64,000 nt of DNA from Typha latifolia (GCA_019914945.1 CM034106.1:11036501-11100500); one strand, 5' to 3'. Counted from the first letter of the stretch, positions 37,353-50,779 are shown. Numbers and translations: made by a program. The notes: a model not told the origin generated them from the sequence alone.

Positions 37353-38441
37353 GCATATGGGTGTGACAGTTTGCATGAAAAATTTCTACGTACATGATTG
37401 GTTCTTCTGCACAAGCAATTAGCTTTAGTTTTAAAGAAATGAGCATGTTCTAGTAGTTAAGAACTTGCAGAATGTCATATCCTACGTTTTATTTTTCCAG
37501 TGATTCCATAGCCTGTCATGTGAGGTTCACCACTGCAGAATTGTCCTAAACTTAATTGTGCATCTTCAAAGCTCTCTTAATTGACGATATTGTCACTACG
37601 ATGCACTACAGGAAAAGTTGAAGGATATCTTATCACGAGGTATAGGACATAAACTAGTCGTTTTAATCCTAAAATGAGCCAAAACTCCATTTTGATTTAG
37701 AGGTTCTTCTCAACTTAGGCGATTGTTGATAACTACAATCGCCAATTTGAGGGCTATGCAATATGAGCAGCTCCAAAGCCGTGCATTTCCATCTAAAGTT
37801 ATTGATTCACATATTTCATGTATTGTCTTTGCTTCTTAATCAGATGTCCAGAATGCAAGAAATAAAAACTCCCACAAATATGAGATAAAATAGTGCAGGG
37901 TGGACCATACAGAATTAATCAAAACTTCCTCCCAAGGAAAAGAAAATTCACTAATGTCAAGTCAACCGCTTCTCTTTTAGACAGCGATACCTACGGAAGT
38001 CACGGGCCTCGATATGAAACTTATTATGCAGTCTTAAAAAGCTTATTGGTCATCGAATCACTTCAAAGAAAATGAACTTTTTTTTAATGCTTAACATGCT
38101 TAATTAGTCAAAGTCTCCACACTTGTTATAGAAAGCTGGATGTGACAGTGCATCATTGCATCACTTGCAACTCGGGTATGTTCTCAAATCAATAGTACAT
38201 AGGACAAGAACTGCAATAACTTAACCATAAGAAGTGATCTATCTGTACAGCCTGTAGTTTTTCTTTTTCTTATTTACAAAAGGAGGCATTCATATTCACA
38301 TTCATATTCATATTCTTCATCTGTGGATCTCTCCAATCAAAACCAATCTGATCCGATTGTGGATGTCCGCAATAAGTATCTTATTTTGCTATTGAATGCG
38401 GTCCACTAGTGCTATTGATTCTACTAAATTGTAGCTATACA
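37353..38441. other. Spacer between convergent LHY and ATG1 genes
   Basis: Contains the 3' UTRs of both genes. A small open frame at 37893-38075 has no recognisable domain. Nothing else is supported. Confidence 0.6.
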
Positions 38442-41400
38442 CTAGCAAGAACAGTCGTGAGTGTGCGTTGGATGTGGCTCCGCCATCTGAGTATTGCACA
38501 TGCGAGTTCTTAAATTCATTATGTATTTGTGGATGCGGCGGTGATCTAAAGGAGAAAGGGAAAATTGTGGACTCAATTGTAGTGACATTGCTTCAACCAT
38601 AATAAAGGTGAGCAATATGATTGCTTTTGAGTATGATGCCGCTGCACTGTTCCACTGTCCCATAAGCTCCTTTACCTGAAAAAAAAATTAATAGAAATAA
38701 ACAGATAGATATAGGAAAGTTTCGCCTATCACTAGGTATAAAAAAACTATAATTTAAAATTTCCACTGAGCTGTCCAGAAATAACAGTTGCAAGTTGCAG
38801 CAGGCAAGCAACAAGCCAGTTGTTAAAGCTACAAGAGACAAAGTACAAGGTGAATGAATATCCCTGGGTGGCCATCCATCTAGAAGAACGACAGGAAAAT
38901 GAAATAGAACCATTCTTTTGCTAAGACAAGATCCTCATTTTTCTAGTACAAAGCTTTAATAGATAACTAGTGTCTTTCTGTTCATGTAAATTCAGCAAGT
39001 AAAATATCGATCAAAACATATTATGCTAGAAGCAACTCAAGAATTGGTGAATGAGTATAGCTTTCAGAATGTCTAAATGAGAGACAAAAAGTTGGAACTA
39101 AACAAAAAGTTCAAAACTAATGATGGCATAATAAAATTGTGAGATCATTATGCTAAGGTGAGGAATAAATACAAGCCCACATATAAGGTATGAAGGATGT
39201 CATGATTTAAAAAGAGAAGAAAGAGATTCTCACAGCACCACTTCTCCCAGCCACTAGAGCTGTCTGAAATATGATCTCCATTGCATCGGGCATATCCACA
39301 TTCTCTAAATAACCAAGGTGGTTAGGACTAAGAATCAATAAAAGAGCTCAAAAAAAGGAGCAGAAATCAACAGATATCAGCAAAAAAGCCAAACCATTAA
39401 TTTCCTGCAAATGAGTGGATATCTCTTCTGCTCGATCATATGCACAAATAAATCCCCTTTCAGCCCAACGGGAAATAGACAATGCCAAGTCCGTCCCTTC
39501 TATGTTTGAGTCCATCCCTTCTATGTTTGGAGACATATTATGCTTCCAATGATGCAAATTGTCAGTAGCTGAAGTTTTAGGAACATCTCCCACAGGCATT
39601 TGGGCCATCCATATGCTACACAAACGAAGAGCCTCTTTCCATATTGCCAATATCACAAGTTCAACTGAAAATGATTCCATATGGAATCCTGCATAATGCT
39701 GTAAGAAATATATAATTCATCAGCAATACGCTTTTTAAGAAGGCCTTCATCATAATAGAGAAGAACAAGGGATCTTGTTAAAAAGATAAGTTATTCTATT
39801 AATTTGTTGCACATAATACAAATGAAAAGGCTCTTAACCTGTAGGCCACCAATTAATACTAGCTTGCAAGTTGCAATATCAACTGCAAATAGAGGAAGGA
39901 TCAGGATCTTGTTTACAAATTCAATTAATTGGATGCGCAAAATGCAAATAAAAATGTTCTTGGCCTGTAAATGGATCTTAGTTTGCAAGTTGCAATATCA
40001 ACCGCAACAATTAATCTATTTGAGTCAAACAATTAAAAAGCTAAAAGCCATGGATTGCGGTGCTGCAGAAGAGAGAGAAAAAGAGGAGGGAGACTAGTGG
40101 CGCTTCACTCTTCAACTTCGTCATCACCGCTCGCTACCGTCGTTTGCTGCCGGAGATTAGGGGTGTAAACGAGCCTGGCTCTGATCAAGCTTAGATTGAA
40201 ACTAATTTCAAGCCTGGCTCTTTGATCAAGCTTGAATTGAAATAATTTCAATTTGAGCCAATTTTGAGCTTATTTCAAACTCGAGTCGAGCTCGAGCTTA
40301 GCAATTTCAAGCCTTATCAATTCAAGCTATTTTCAAGCATCAGCAAGCTTGAATTCATTTAGGTTTGAATTAAGCTTAAATCAAGTTTGAAATAAAACCT
40401 AATTCAACTATAAAGATATAAATATTATTAAAATATAAATTACAAGCAATAAAGATAATTATGTTAGAAAACTAGAAGCAACCCAAAATAATAATAATAA
40501 TAATAATTATTATTATTATTATTATTATATATATATATTTTCGAGTCTTATCGAGCCAACTCGGGATCAAGCTGGGCTCGAATTTAATTTCAAGCCTAGC
40601 TTCAAGATCAAGTTCGGCTCAGCCTATTTTCGAGCCCAGCTTGATCGAGTCGAGGCGAGCTAGAGTCGGCTCGATTATTTCGGCAGCCCTACCGGAGATG
40701 AAAGCATCGTTGCATCCCACGCAAGGATGCATTAGCCCCAACCCTAGCCCGAGGAGGAAGATCTGGATCCTCAACTTATCTCTTTATTCACCCACCCTAA
40801 CTCGCCCGAGATTTCCTCCCTCCTTGGGCTAGGGCATCTTCGGGTGGAATGCGACGACACCTTCATCGATGAAGCTCTTTGGCATGACAGGCGATGATGG
40901 TGGCGACGAAAGCTCGACAACGAGCAAATCGCCGCTAGGAGGAGTTTGTATAGCAACCCTCGTGTCACATGCCGGTACGCTGCCAACACGCTGCGTGCCA
41001 ATCGACACAGCCATCATTGCTAAAAACTTATAAATATGCAATAGTCATAATGCAATCTTTCTTTTCACAAAGTCTTTTTGCTCAATGATCATAAAGCTTT
41101 TTATTCAAAGGAAAACAAATCAAAAGGCTAAACATCAACATATAGGGAGTAGGGCTGGATATAAAGGGATAAACTCGTAAAGGGCAGGTGATTTGAGAGA
41201 AGCTAGAAACCATTCCATTGTACTAATATGGTGAAGCTAAGTCTCGAAGAATGAAGCTAGAACTGCTATGATATCAAAAGACGTTAGTATTATTATATGG
41301 AACATACAGCAGATTTTCAGAAATTACTCTGTTAGTACCTTTTCCTCAGCAAGTTCTGTTAGAAAATGGATATATTGATTCAGGAGCCGAAGTCTAGAGA

Positions 41401-44400
41401 AAGGATGAAATGGCATCGCCTGCAAGTCTTCTACTGCTGATGATTCAGATAAAGGTAAGGGAGCAAAAGTACGGTTCTCCATGCTGTCCAGGTCATGTGT
41501 TGAATCTCCAGCTTGAATAAGGCTAGGACCATCGGTTGTCGGTGGTCCATCATTGGCAACTCTGCTTGAAGAACTATTTTGCATAGATATCTCGAGTGAA
41601 GAAGATAACAACTCCATTAAAGTGAAATCATGATCAACAATAACATATTCTCGTTCAATGGAGTCCAATAAATCAGAAACTGGATAAACAGACATCAATT
41701 TAGCTCCTGACAATTATAATAAAAAGTTCACAACAAACATAACGATGTACCACATGAATTGTGTGTGTACGGATGGCCTTTATTCATGCTGCTAGCATTA
41801 ATATCAATAACATCGCACGGATCACGATCTCTTAATTTAGCAGTATTCCTTGTATCAACAACACCTGCATTTATACTGCAAAGAAGCATCCGACTGTCAG
41901 GATTTTTCCATATGGTATGGTTCATAGGTAGATAAAAGCAGATATACTGATACCAGATGGACTCTCACTTCATTCTCTGAGTGAGGACAATAAGTATGAA
42001 AAATCATATGAGCCAAATTTGGGAATACATCCAAATTACTTGGATACTCTTCTTTTAGCTAGAAGGAGAAAGATGTTACTTTTGAATTTTGATAAATCCC
42101 GACATCAAAAGTCATTTCTCCTTCATCTAGAATTTTCATGTCTAGAGGGACTTGAGGAAGGTTGTTCCTCCAATGCGTCGATCTAAGAATCTAAGATACA
42201 ACCAATAAGAAGTAGCTTTGACCGCCGGTATCTTTATTGGTTTCATGCAGAGACCATCTCTTACTTGAGTAACTCTTTTGCTTGGAGCGAGACATAAAAT
42301 CTCTGGAGGTTCTACATTATGTCGACAAGCAAGTTTCATTAATACTGCAAATTCTTTCTTGAAGCCTTCTCAATTTAAACTAAGATCTATAAAACCCCAT
42401 GTGTCTTTACAAAGAAGATTTTAGCAAACAAATTCAGTGAGCTGTACCACAATTGGTATGTATTTACTAAAATCGAGTGCAAGAAAATGAAGATAATGAC
42501 CTTGTTGCTGCCATGAACCCATGGTTGAAAAACTCCTCAAATGCTAATCTCTCCACTGCAAAATTATAAAATGTGAACTGTTAACTTTTTTATATTTCCT
42601 TTTTAAAATATTTACAGATAAGCACCAAACAAACTGCAACTGTTACATTTCTTCAGAAAGTTTTGGAGGATACTTTTGGAGGATACTCCAGATGACATAA
42701 AGGTGGTGCAGGAATCCAAAGTGAGAAAAAATTTCTTCTCTTTTCAAGGCTCCAAGTAAAAGATTTTGTAGAATGCCGATAGATGAAATTGAATATATTA
42801 AAAGGTACTACTAAATTGATTCATTATCACCAAGTAACAGATTTTGTAGAATGCCGATAGATGAAACTAAATACATTAAAAGGTACTACTAAATTGATTC
42901 TTAATTCTTTTTTTCACAAGTAACTACTCAGAAATATATACTGTTGCACCTTCAACTTTGAGAAAAGGTTATCTCATATCAAAGCAAATCATGTGCTAGA
43001 TATTCACAACTTATCATAGTTCTGGGATGTATCTACACAAATTTAATAGTGACCTCAGAAACCTAAAGCATAGATACAAGCAAATATTGACTTCCAGAAA
43101 GATACAAATAACATTCAAACTCATTCTCCAGAAGACATAAGAAACCGCACCTGGATTTCGACGCAAAAGACCTCTACAGAGATCAATGCAATCAGGATGC
43201 AAATCCGCCAGAACTGTTGGTGGAAACTGCAGATCATCCGAGGCCATTATTCTCTGGAAAAGCTGTTATTAAAAAGAAAATAATAACAATAATAAGGTAA
43301 TCTAATTTCTCATAATGGAAAAACCGTAAAAAAATAAATAAAATTTCTTAACCTGATAATGAGTTTTGCCATCAAATGGTAGATTTCCAGTGACTAGCTG
43401 AAAAAGAATTATTCCAATGCTCCACAAGTCGGCCTGAATTTATCAAATTCAAGCTTCTAAATATAAAAGATCTCAGAAATCCACCAGTAAGCATATGATA
43501 AATCGAACCTTAGCATCATATTTTCTGTCCTGCATGATTTCTGGAGCCATGTACAGCGGGGAACCACAAATCGTGTCAGCTAATCCTTGAGGCATCAGAT
43601 ATCTATCAAAGAGTTGACTCTTCAAAGAAGTTAAATAGGGCATCATATGAGACAGAGAGAGCAGTGAACTAATAAATTTGTTCACAAGCAGCTTGAGCTC
43701 AGATAAATAAGGGTAGTGCTCAAATAGTTAAAAGCAATGAGATTGAGTATAGTATTAACTATGTCTGAGAGTTCTTTCATTGTTATGTTCCTACATTTAC
43801 ACATAATCGAACTCGAGGGGACATAAATCTATGAGTTGAGCCAGTAAATTTCCAAAAGGTTGAAGCTTCACGAATGAAATGGAAAAATGAATTGAGGATC
43901 TTAGCATGACAACGTAACACCTGAAGTAACAGAAAATAAGCAATCGCATATACTGAATTTCTCTCAGGAACTGAGTGCAGCAGAATAAATCTATGAGTTG
44001 AGCCAGTAAATTTCCAAAAGGTTGAAGCTTCACAAATGAAATGGAAAAATGAATTGAGGATCTTAGCATGACAACGTAACACCTGAAGTAACAGAAAATA
44101 AGCAATCACATATACTGAATTTCTCTCAGGAACTGAGTGCAGCAGAATATAAATTTTCTATCATGCACATGAAACCAACCTGCTTTATTGTTTAAAAGCA
44201 TCCAAATCAGTTGTAACTTCATCTGTGCTTCTTCAGATCTCGAGATAAATATATTTTAAATAACCAATTTATACTAGTTGAAATTTATATCCATGCTACC
44301 TCCAAGCTCCTAAGGTTGGGAGCGTAAAGCTTTTGGACTTGCAACTAATTCATGTCAAAAATACCATAAACTGAATCTAAAGAAATTTTCTCATGATAAG

Positions 44401-46470
44401 TCAGACAAAATTAAGAAAGGGCAAAAGTCAACAGAAGGTCCTCTAGTCATATGACCCTACCCATTTAAAAGGAACTCATACTGCAGAAATATTTTGCTTG
44501 TGAAATGGGACAGAGCTCGTCCAAAGACTGAAAAAAATATCAACGGAGGTTTATATTCTCACCTGGCGAACCCAAAATCAGCAATCTTCAAGACAGGGTT
44601 TTCAACACTAGTTGTCAAAAGAAGGTTCTGCAAATTTTAATATAGCATGGTCACTATGCTGAATGAACTTGTAAAAATATTCCATTTAAAAAAAAAGTGT
44701 TATCACGGACAAAATAATATTTGGCATGAGATCTCAAAAGGAACAAAATTGAGTTAAACAAATATTAACCTCTTATGGGTAAACCATCAGGAAACTTCCA
44801 TATTATCATATAATAAATTATCATTTGTCATAGCAGCTAAAGTGAAAGCAGATGTAAAATAAAGGTGACAACTTCAAAACACAGACTGAGATGTTATCAT
44901 ATAAATTACTCTTGTTTCGGTTGTGCACAATCCATCAAATGAGCACCAAACAGCCGGTCTTTCCCCCAAGTTTGCATGGCATCTGCCAATTCATCAAACA
45001 CTGATGGAGAGATGATTGAGATGAGGCAAACAATTGAACAGTCCACTAAATGCAGATTATAGCATACATCACAGCAGTTGCCTCTGATTTGACCGCCTTG
45101 AAACGGCTTGTGTCAGTCAAAGGATAATGCAGTTCCAAATAAGGATGCCTTTCAATTTGCCATTCTCAATTACCACTAATGTGTTAGTGAGAGAAGTGAT
45201 TGAGTTGAGATCATGGATGGTGCCATGTGTTACCAACGGGTGTAGAGATTTATTAAGTAATGAACCTAGCCCAAGCTCCTTTTTGGCTAGGTTCATTACT
45301 TAATAAATATCTTACGGCAAGGTCAAGGTTTAATACAGCAAAACAATTCGTCCTTGTCCTCACAAGACCCTGCATTGGAGGGAGACTCGTGCAACAACCA
45401 CCCTGGGTAGACTTCCCACATGTCCAACCTAAAGTCACTAGAGGTAGTACCCGAAATAGACAGGCCTCTAAAGCAGTTACATATGGAAACAAGAAAACGG
45501 AAAGGAGAAAAAAGATACTTATCATGTAAGGAACTTTCACCGATCGCATGCACAGTGAAAATAATTTAATACTCAATTTGAGCCCACCATTATGACATGA
45601 TGCACCTAGCACTCCAGTAACTATGCAGCAATCAAGATATATCAGTACTAAAAAACAATTGTAAATATCTAAAGCCCTAAGTAACTAACTGCTCTCCTAC
45701 TGCAAATAATCTAATCTGAAATAGAGTTAATCTAAGAAGATTAAGTATGAGCCTTCATTACAGGAACAAATTTGTCATAGAGATAACAAATCAAGCAATG
45801 GGATAAGAATACACAAGAGAACATTGGAATATTAGAACAAAAATTGCAATGCTTCAAAATGAAAGCCGACCTGTGGTTTCAAATCTCTATGGATCAGATT
45901 ATTCTCCCGCAGAATTTTCAGCCCCTCAGCTGCATAAACCCCTCATAAATCTCACAACCCACCAAAAATTTCCCAAGGAAGAAGAGATTTAAAAAAACCA
46001 ATTTTAAGCAGAAAAGGCTAATAAAAACCTACCCAATTGCCTCATAAAGCTCCTCGCGACCGCCTCCGAAACCCTACCGCGATTCCCGTGCCGCATAATA
46101 TAGTCCGATAAATCGCCCCCGGAGCAGTACTCCAATATAAGGAATAACTTATCCTCCGTCTGTTCAACTCATCGATAACGATCAAAGATAAGAGGAACAA
46201 ATCAAGAAAGGGAATAAGAATAAGCGATCGGCGGACCTGGATAGCCTGGTAATAGCGCACGATGTTGGGGTGGGAGATGTTTCGAAGGATGGTGAACTCT
46301 TTCAAGAACCCGTCCCTGACCTTGCTATCGACCTTGTTCTTATCGATCTCCTTCACCGCCACCACCCCGCCGTGATGGCGATGCCGCGCTCGCCAAACCA
46401 CCGCGAACGATCCGGACCCGATCTTTTCTCCCAGAAGGTAATCTCCCACTGCTCGGACGCCTTCTTCCAT
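38442..46470 (-). CDS. ATG1: Autophagy-related serine/threonine kinase ATG1
   Basis: Thirteen exons, minus strand: 46470-46237, 46159-46033, 45929-45871, 44627-44563, 43602-43509, 43433-43353, 43262-43151, 42555-42501, 41875-41751, 41706-41339, 39698-39395, 39304-39234, 38675-38442. They give 642 residues in one frame. The kinase phosphorylates ATG proteins to start autophagosome formation, in complex with ATG13 and ATG11. N-terminal kinase domain: glycine loop 'IGSGSFAVV' (17-25), Lys40 in 'VAVKEID', 'HRDLKPQ' (134-140), DFG (157-159), '[11 protein letters not shown]' (175-185). The C-terminal MIT-like region includes 'FLTELAEEK', '[18 protein letters not shown]' and '[12 protein letters not shown]', which identify it as ATG1 and not another kinase. 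Exons 8 to 9 are the weakest join, and a further small exon between 41.9 and 42.5 kb may be missing. Introns carry many duplications and one hAT insertion, but the coding parts look intact. Confidence 0.88.
39770..40007. repeat. Diverged tandem duplication in ATG1 intron
   Basis: Two units, about 39770-39903 and 39904-40007. They share 'ggatcttgtt', 'aattaat', 'gcaaat' and 'ttgcaagttgcaatatcaac' in the same order with scattered differences and small indels. This is older than the other duplications in the gene. Confidence 0.6.
40158..40691. mobile_element. Non-autonomous hAT-type element in ATG1 intron 10, 534 bp
   Basis: Bounded by an exact 8-bp duplication CCGGAGAT (40150-40157 and 40692-40699). 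Termini are short imperfect inverted repeats: TAGGGGTGTAAACGAGCC on the left and, reversed, TAGGGCTGCCGAAATAATCG on the right. The subterminal regions are full of 'gagctcgagc', 'caagcttgaa' and 'cgagccaact' words. The centre is an (AAT)n-(ATT)n palindrome (about 40489-40530). No transposase frame is present. It lies within the intron and should be spliced out with it. Confidence 0.82.
40700..41041 (-). other. GC-richer intronic segment with an unassigned open frame
   Basis: The intron sequence flanking the hAT element, from about 40040 to 41041, is richer in G and C than the rest of the intron. A minus-strand frame (41041-40829) reads '[18 protein letters not shown]' without a recognisable domain. 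It could be a captured gene fragment or a remnant of another element. I do not call it a gene. Confidence 0.3.
42753..42902. repeat. Tandem duplication (78-bp period) in ATG1 intron
   Basis: Units start at 42753 and 42831, each 'caagtaa' followed by 'agattttgtagaatgccg' and 'attaaaaggtactacta'. They differ at only a few positions. Confidence 0.85.
43824..44149. repeat. Near-perfect 162-bp tandem duplication in ATG1 intron
   Basis: Units at 43824-43985 and 43986-44147 run from 'taaatctatgagttgagcc' to 'gagtgcagcagaa'. I see only two substitutions between them (g/a near 43872 and near 43946), so the event is recent. Confidence 0.92.
45248..45308. repeat. Perfect 24-bp inverted repeat (hairpin) in ATG1 intron 3
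   Basis: Arms 45248-45271 and 45285-45308 are exact reverse complements around a 13-base spacer. The left arm begins ATTTATTAAGTAATGAACC. In the minus-strand transcript this would fold into a stable stem-loop inside the intron. The sequence next to it (about 45310-45480) is GC-richer than the rest of the intron and may belong to a repeat of unknown class. Confidence 0.9.
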
Positions 46471-49400
46471 CTCTTTCTGTCCCTCTCTCTAGGAATTGAT
46501 CTCCTCCGTACTCTCTCTAGAAATTGCTCTCAAAGGAGGGAAGAGGAGGAAGAAGACTCGCGAAGGGCGTGAAACTGACGCTTCCAAGGTAAAACCTTTT
46601 CTATCCGACGGTGGATAGATGGGAAGGTCGTTGGGATTTCACACGCGGCGATCTCTCAGAGGGCGAGAAGTAGTCCTTTTTATAATGTGGATACCATTAT
46701 CGTTATTTTATTATATTTGCAGATCACCACCTATAATTTAGTTTATTTCAGAACATGACTTCCGTACATGCCATCATCATGGGATAAAGGATATCGATAA
46801 TTTGATATCCAAAAAGGAGGATTAAAGAGGGAACTAAACAGCCCCCTGAGGAGTTAATTTGTAAATATCCGGAAGGGAAGTCTTTTTTTCACAATGGCTA
46901 GAATCTAGGTGCTAATATGCAAGAAAAAAAAAAAACCTTTCGGCAAATCTTTGGCTAGTTAGTTGCGTGACATGGAAAAATTAAGATAGAATAAAATATG
47001 AATTTATCCCCGGATAGAGACGATGGTATCCCAGTTTCTTTCTTTCATATTTGGTTGAAAAAAAATAAAAATATAATGTAATAAGTTAACAACATCTTGA
47101 TGGATAAAATATAAGGAATAAGAATATTGTGTAATTTTGATCCTTGAAGTAAGTGGTAAATTAGCCTTATTGCCCTTGCTTTGGTTTAATATAATTTTTT
47201 TTAAAGAAAGATGAGAAATCTTATTAGATTAAAATTAGATATAAAATATAATTTTATTTCACAACTATTATATTATATTATCTCGGTTATTTTTAGAATT
47301 TGTCGGATAAACTCTTTTATTCCAGCTTAAGTTCCCTTTGTTGCTTAACAAAGTAAGCAAGGATGTGCTTGAGGAGCAAGCCATAATTTTAGCAATAAGA
47401 TAATAATAATTAATGCATGAAGAACTATATCACGCTAAGTGCCAACGTAGGTTCTTGAACGGTTCGACCTTCGTAATACTCTATAATGCACCATGATTGG
47501 GAATTATTCTTCTTTATTAAGACAAAGATGTGTTCTGCTAATATTCTTTGAGATGGCCCAGACAAAAGAACCAATACCAACAAAAATTAAGAGGCAAAAT
47601 GTGATAGAATTTATTTGAAATTGTTGGATTTTTTAATTTCTTCTAGATAAGTTATATTTTACTTATTTTTAATTGAGTGCGTAAAGTGTAAAATATATAA
47701 AAGTAAATTAAAAATAGAGTTAAATTATAATTTATTTATTTTTATTGTAAAAGGTTAGAAGAGTTATTCCAGAATAATCTCGAAAGAGTTATTCCAGAAC
47801 AATTGTAAAAGCATCAGCATTGTTTTTCTTTATGCACTTCTTTCCCTATCAAATAGCTTCACTGTAGTTAGATTTGGAAAATCCTATTCTTTTGACTGTT
47901 TGCGGTGTAATAGTGAAGGAATTTTCACGAAATGATGATAATTTTTTTTTGAAACCTATCCTTCTCCCTCCTACGCCGGCCCTAGCTCCTAAGGTTTGGT
48001 GCAAGAGCTTTCTCCCCCTTCTTGAGAAGGGAATTCTCCTTCCGGGCTTTCTTCCCCTCTCCTCTCCTAGCCAAAAGCGAAGAGTTGTTCTCCTCTCCCC
48101 TCTTTTACTTTATCTTATCTTTTTGTTTTTCTTTCTCCCTTTTTCTTTTACTTCTTTTCGATCCTCGTTGCTGCTGCCCTTTCTCATTGTCTATCGTCCT
48201 CCTCTCTTGCCGCTCTCCCTTTTGCACCGATGTTGCCCCCAACCTCTCTCTCTTCTCATCACATCTTACATCTTTTCTCATTCACCTTCATATTTCACCA
48301 TCCCTTTCTTCCACGAGCAAATAATCATATCTTCCTCTCTTTCCTCCGCTCTCTATGGTCGCGTGTGTCACTAGAGGATTTAGCTCCGGTGGTATTGTTG
48401 CCTTCCTTGCCGTCGACGCCGTCCCTGCCAGATCTCCTCAACTTGAGTTGTTCCTTTTGTCACTACTCAAATCACTTCCTCTTCAATCAATACCTCTAGG
48501 TCCTAGTGGTGCTTGGTCGGTGTTTTTGTATTGCTCAAGTCTTGGCTTTGGCCACGATCAGATTGTTTGGTGTTGATCAGTTTAGGATTTGGGTAGACCT
48601 ATCTCACGCTATGGTGTGTTATCTTTGTTAGGATTTTAGCTTTTGCAAGTTATAGCTTCAATCGTGATACCGCTCTTGATCAAGGGGAAGCTAATGCTGA
48701 TGCTTATTTTTCTTGTTGTGCTAGTAGAGGGGCTCTCCAAAATATCCCCCCTTTTCCTTTATGTATCAAAATTGTAAAATTTCACTGAATGAAATGCCAT
48801 TATCTATCTGGGAGCTTTGTACATTAAAAAAATAAAAAACTAGTCATAATTTTCCTCCCATTAAGCTGCCACTAGATCTTGATGTTATTAATGCACTAAA
48901 ATAATTAAAATATATTTAAAATTTTCGTAACAAATATTAGCAATTTGGGTGAGCTGCTAATGGATTTTAATTGTTCCAATAATGAAGCGAAATGTCCCAT
49001 CCCTAGACACGAATCCCAAGAGGAACCGAATTTATAGCTCTGGTGAGGCGCATCGCCGAGGTCTGTCAAGTCCGACAGACATCCTTAAATTGCGGGATCC
49101 GATCATCTCCTCTTTACACAACCAACCAGAGACAACATTCCAACAATAATTTCTGAAATTATTTGGAAGAAAAATAGACGAAGCGTGAGTTGGCAGAGTA
49201 CAGAGCCTGTGCCCTGTTTGGATTTTAATACCCGATCCTGGCAGCCGTGTCTTGAAACCCACAAGTCTATCAAACACGGAGTCAGTCCCGCGTCCAGATG
49301 CTCATAAACATCTCCACATTTAATGCCATCAATCTCCGTACGTGGGAGAGAAAAGAGAAAGCTTGCAAGCTCTCAGACTTCCCATGGAGTTATTACTCCT

Positions 49401-50779
49401 GAGAGAACTCTCTCTCTACCTCTCTCTCTCTTGTTTTTTGCTCTGTTTGTTTGGATGCCGGTGTCTTATATGTATCATGGTCTCCAGCTGTATTTATTTT
49501 CATGCAAGTGTACTGCACAACGGGCAAGGGCAGTTCGTCGCAATTAATTTGTCTTTAAAAAAAAAAGAGAGTAAAAAGGCATCGAATTCGGATCCTATAG
49601 TTATGCTCAGTATCCACTGGATTATATTTGGTTCGACTCCGGTTCGAATTTTGGAATAGTTACTAAGAGCATCAGCCGTCGCCGCATGCATCCGTTGTCT
49701 ATATATATATATATTATAAAATATTTCATCCACAATTTTGCTAATTTGTTTCTTGTTAATTGTCCTCTGAAAAATATGTGACTCACATAAATGTTTGGAT
49801 ATTATAAGGCAATTAGAAGGTTTTTTATAGTTAAAAAGTCAATATGTTATGTAAAAATAAGCGGCAGTACTAAGGTCTATATGTAATTATTCTTAATATT
49901 ATCTTCTATGTTTTGAAGTAAATAACACTAAAATGTGATAATATACAAAAACTATATAATATTGTATAAACTATTTTATTTTTGGGATAAATAAAAATTT
50001 TAATCAAAATTTTTTTTTTAGAGGTTTGGTTGGAAAAAGAATGATAAGTGATAGGGATAAAAATATGAGATAAGACGTTAATTATGATAGTTATGATGAG
50101 GGATAAAACTAATAAAATTAATTTTATTATTATTTTTCCTAGTTTAATATGAATATATATTTATTTTGGAAAAATATGAAAATATTTGAAATTAAATATA
50201 AATTGTAATGTTTTTGCAACTATTATATTATCATATCATAAATTTTTTTAGATTTTTTTATCAAAAAATAATTTAACTTAATTCATCATAAATATTGCAA
50301 TGTAAATACTATCACAAATAGAATTCAAATAGACATTTAGTATCAGCATATTTTCAGAGCACAACATTTTTTAATTTATTATATTATAATCATATTACAA
50401 TCCAGTAATTTGGTAATTATATTAATTTAGCAACATATAATAATATATTATAGTTATATTATAATTCAGTAATTTAACTTTTTGAAAGAGGCAATTCATT
50501 AATTTAGAAAATTAGGATAAATTGTGAGATATCGCCATTTTCTCATCTCAATTAAAAACTAGAATAAAAATATCCGGATAAATAGAGTTTGTTTATTTTC
50601 TTATTCTGACAATAATTTTATGAAATAAAGAAGAGTTTATCCCGGCTAATCTCACTTATTCTAACTAACAAAACATAATAAGTCCGTCAGTTGGTAGTTT
50701 GCAATTTTACAATGGAAACGCAATTTCTTTCAGGGGTAAATTTGATATTATCAAACTTACTGAACGACCAGTTGTACAA

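Noticed and set aside
42142..42339. Minus-strand frame between ATG1 exons 8 and 9 as a further exon
   Set aside because: Translation does not resemble ATG1, and no in-phase splice pair was found. A small missed exon elsewhere in the interval remains possible.
43783..44109. Two overlapping frames with internally repeated protein
   Set aside because: The repeat reflects the 162-bp intronic tandem duplication, not a repeat protein.
47874..48576. Several plus-strand frames up to 166 residues
   Set aside because: CT-rich low-complexity sequence; translation is Phe/Leu/Ser-rich without family resemblance.
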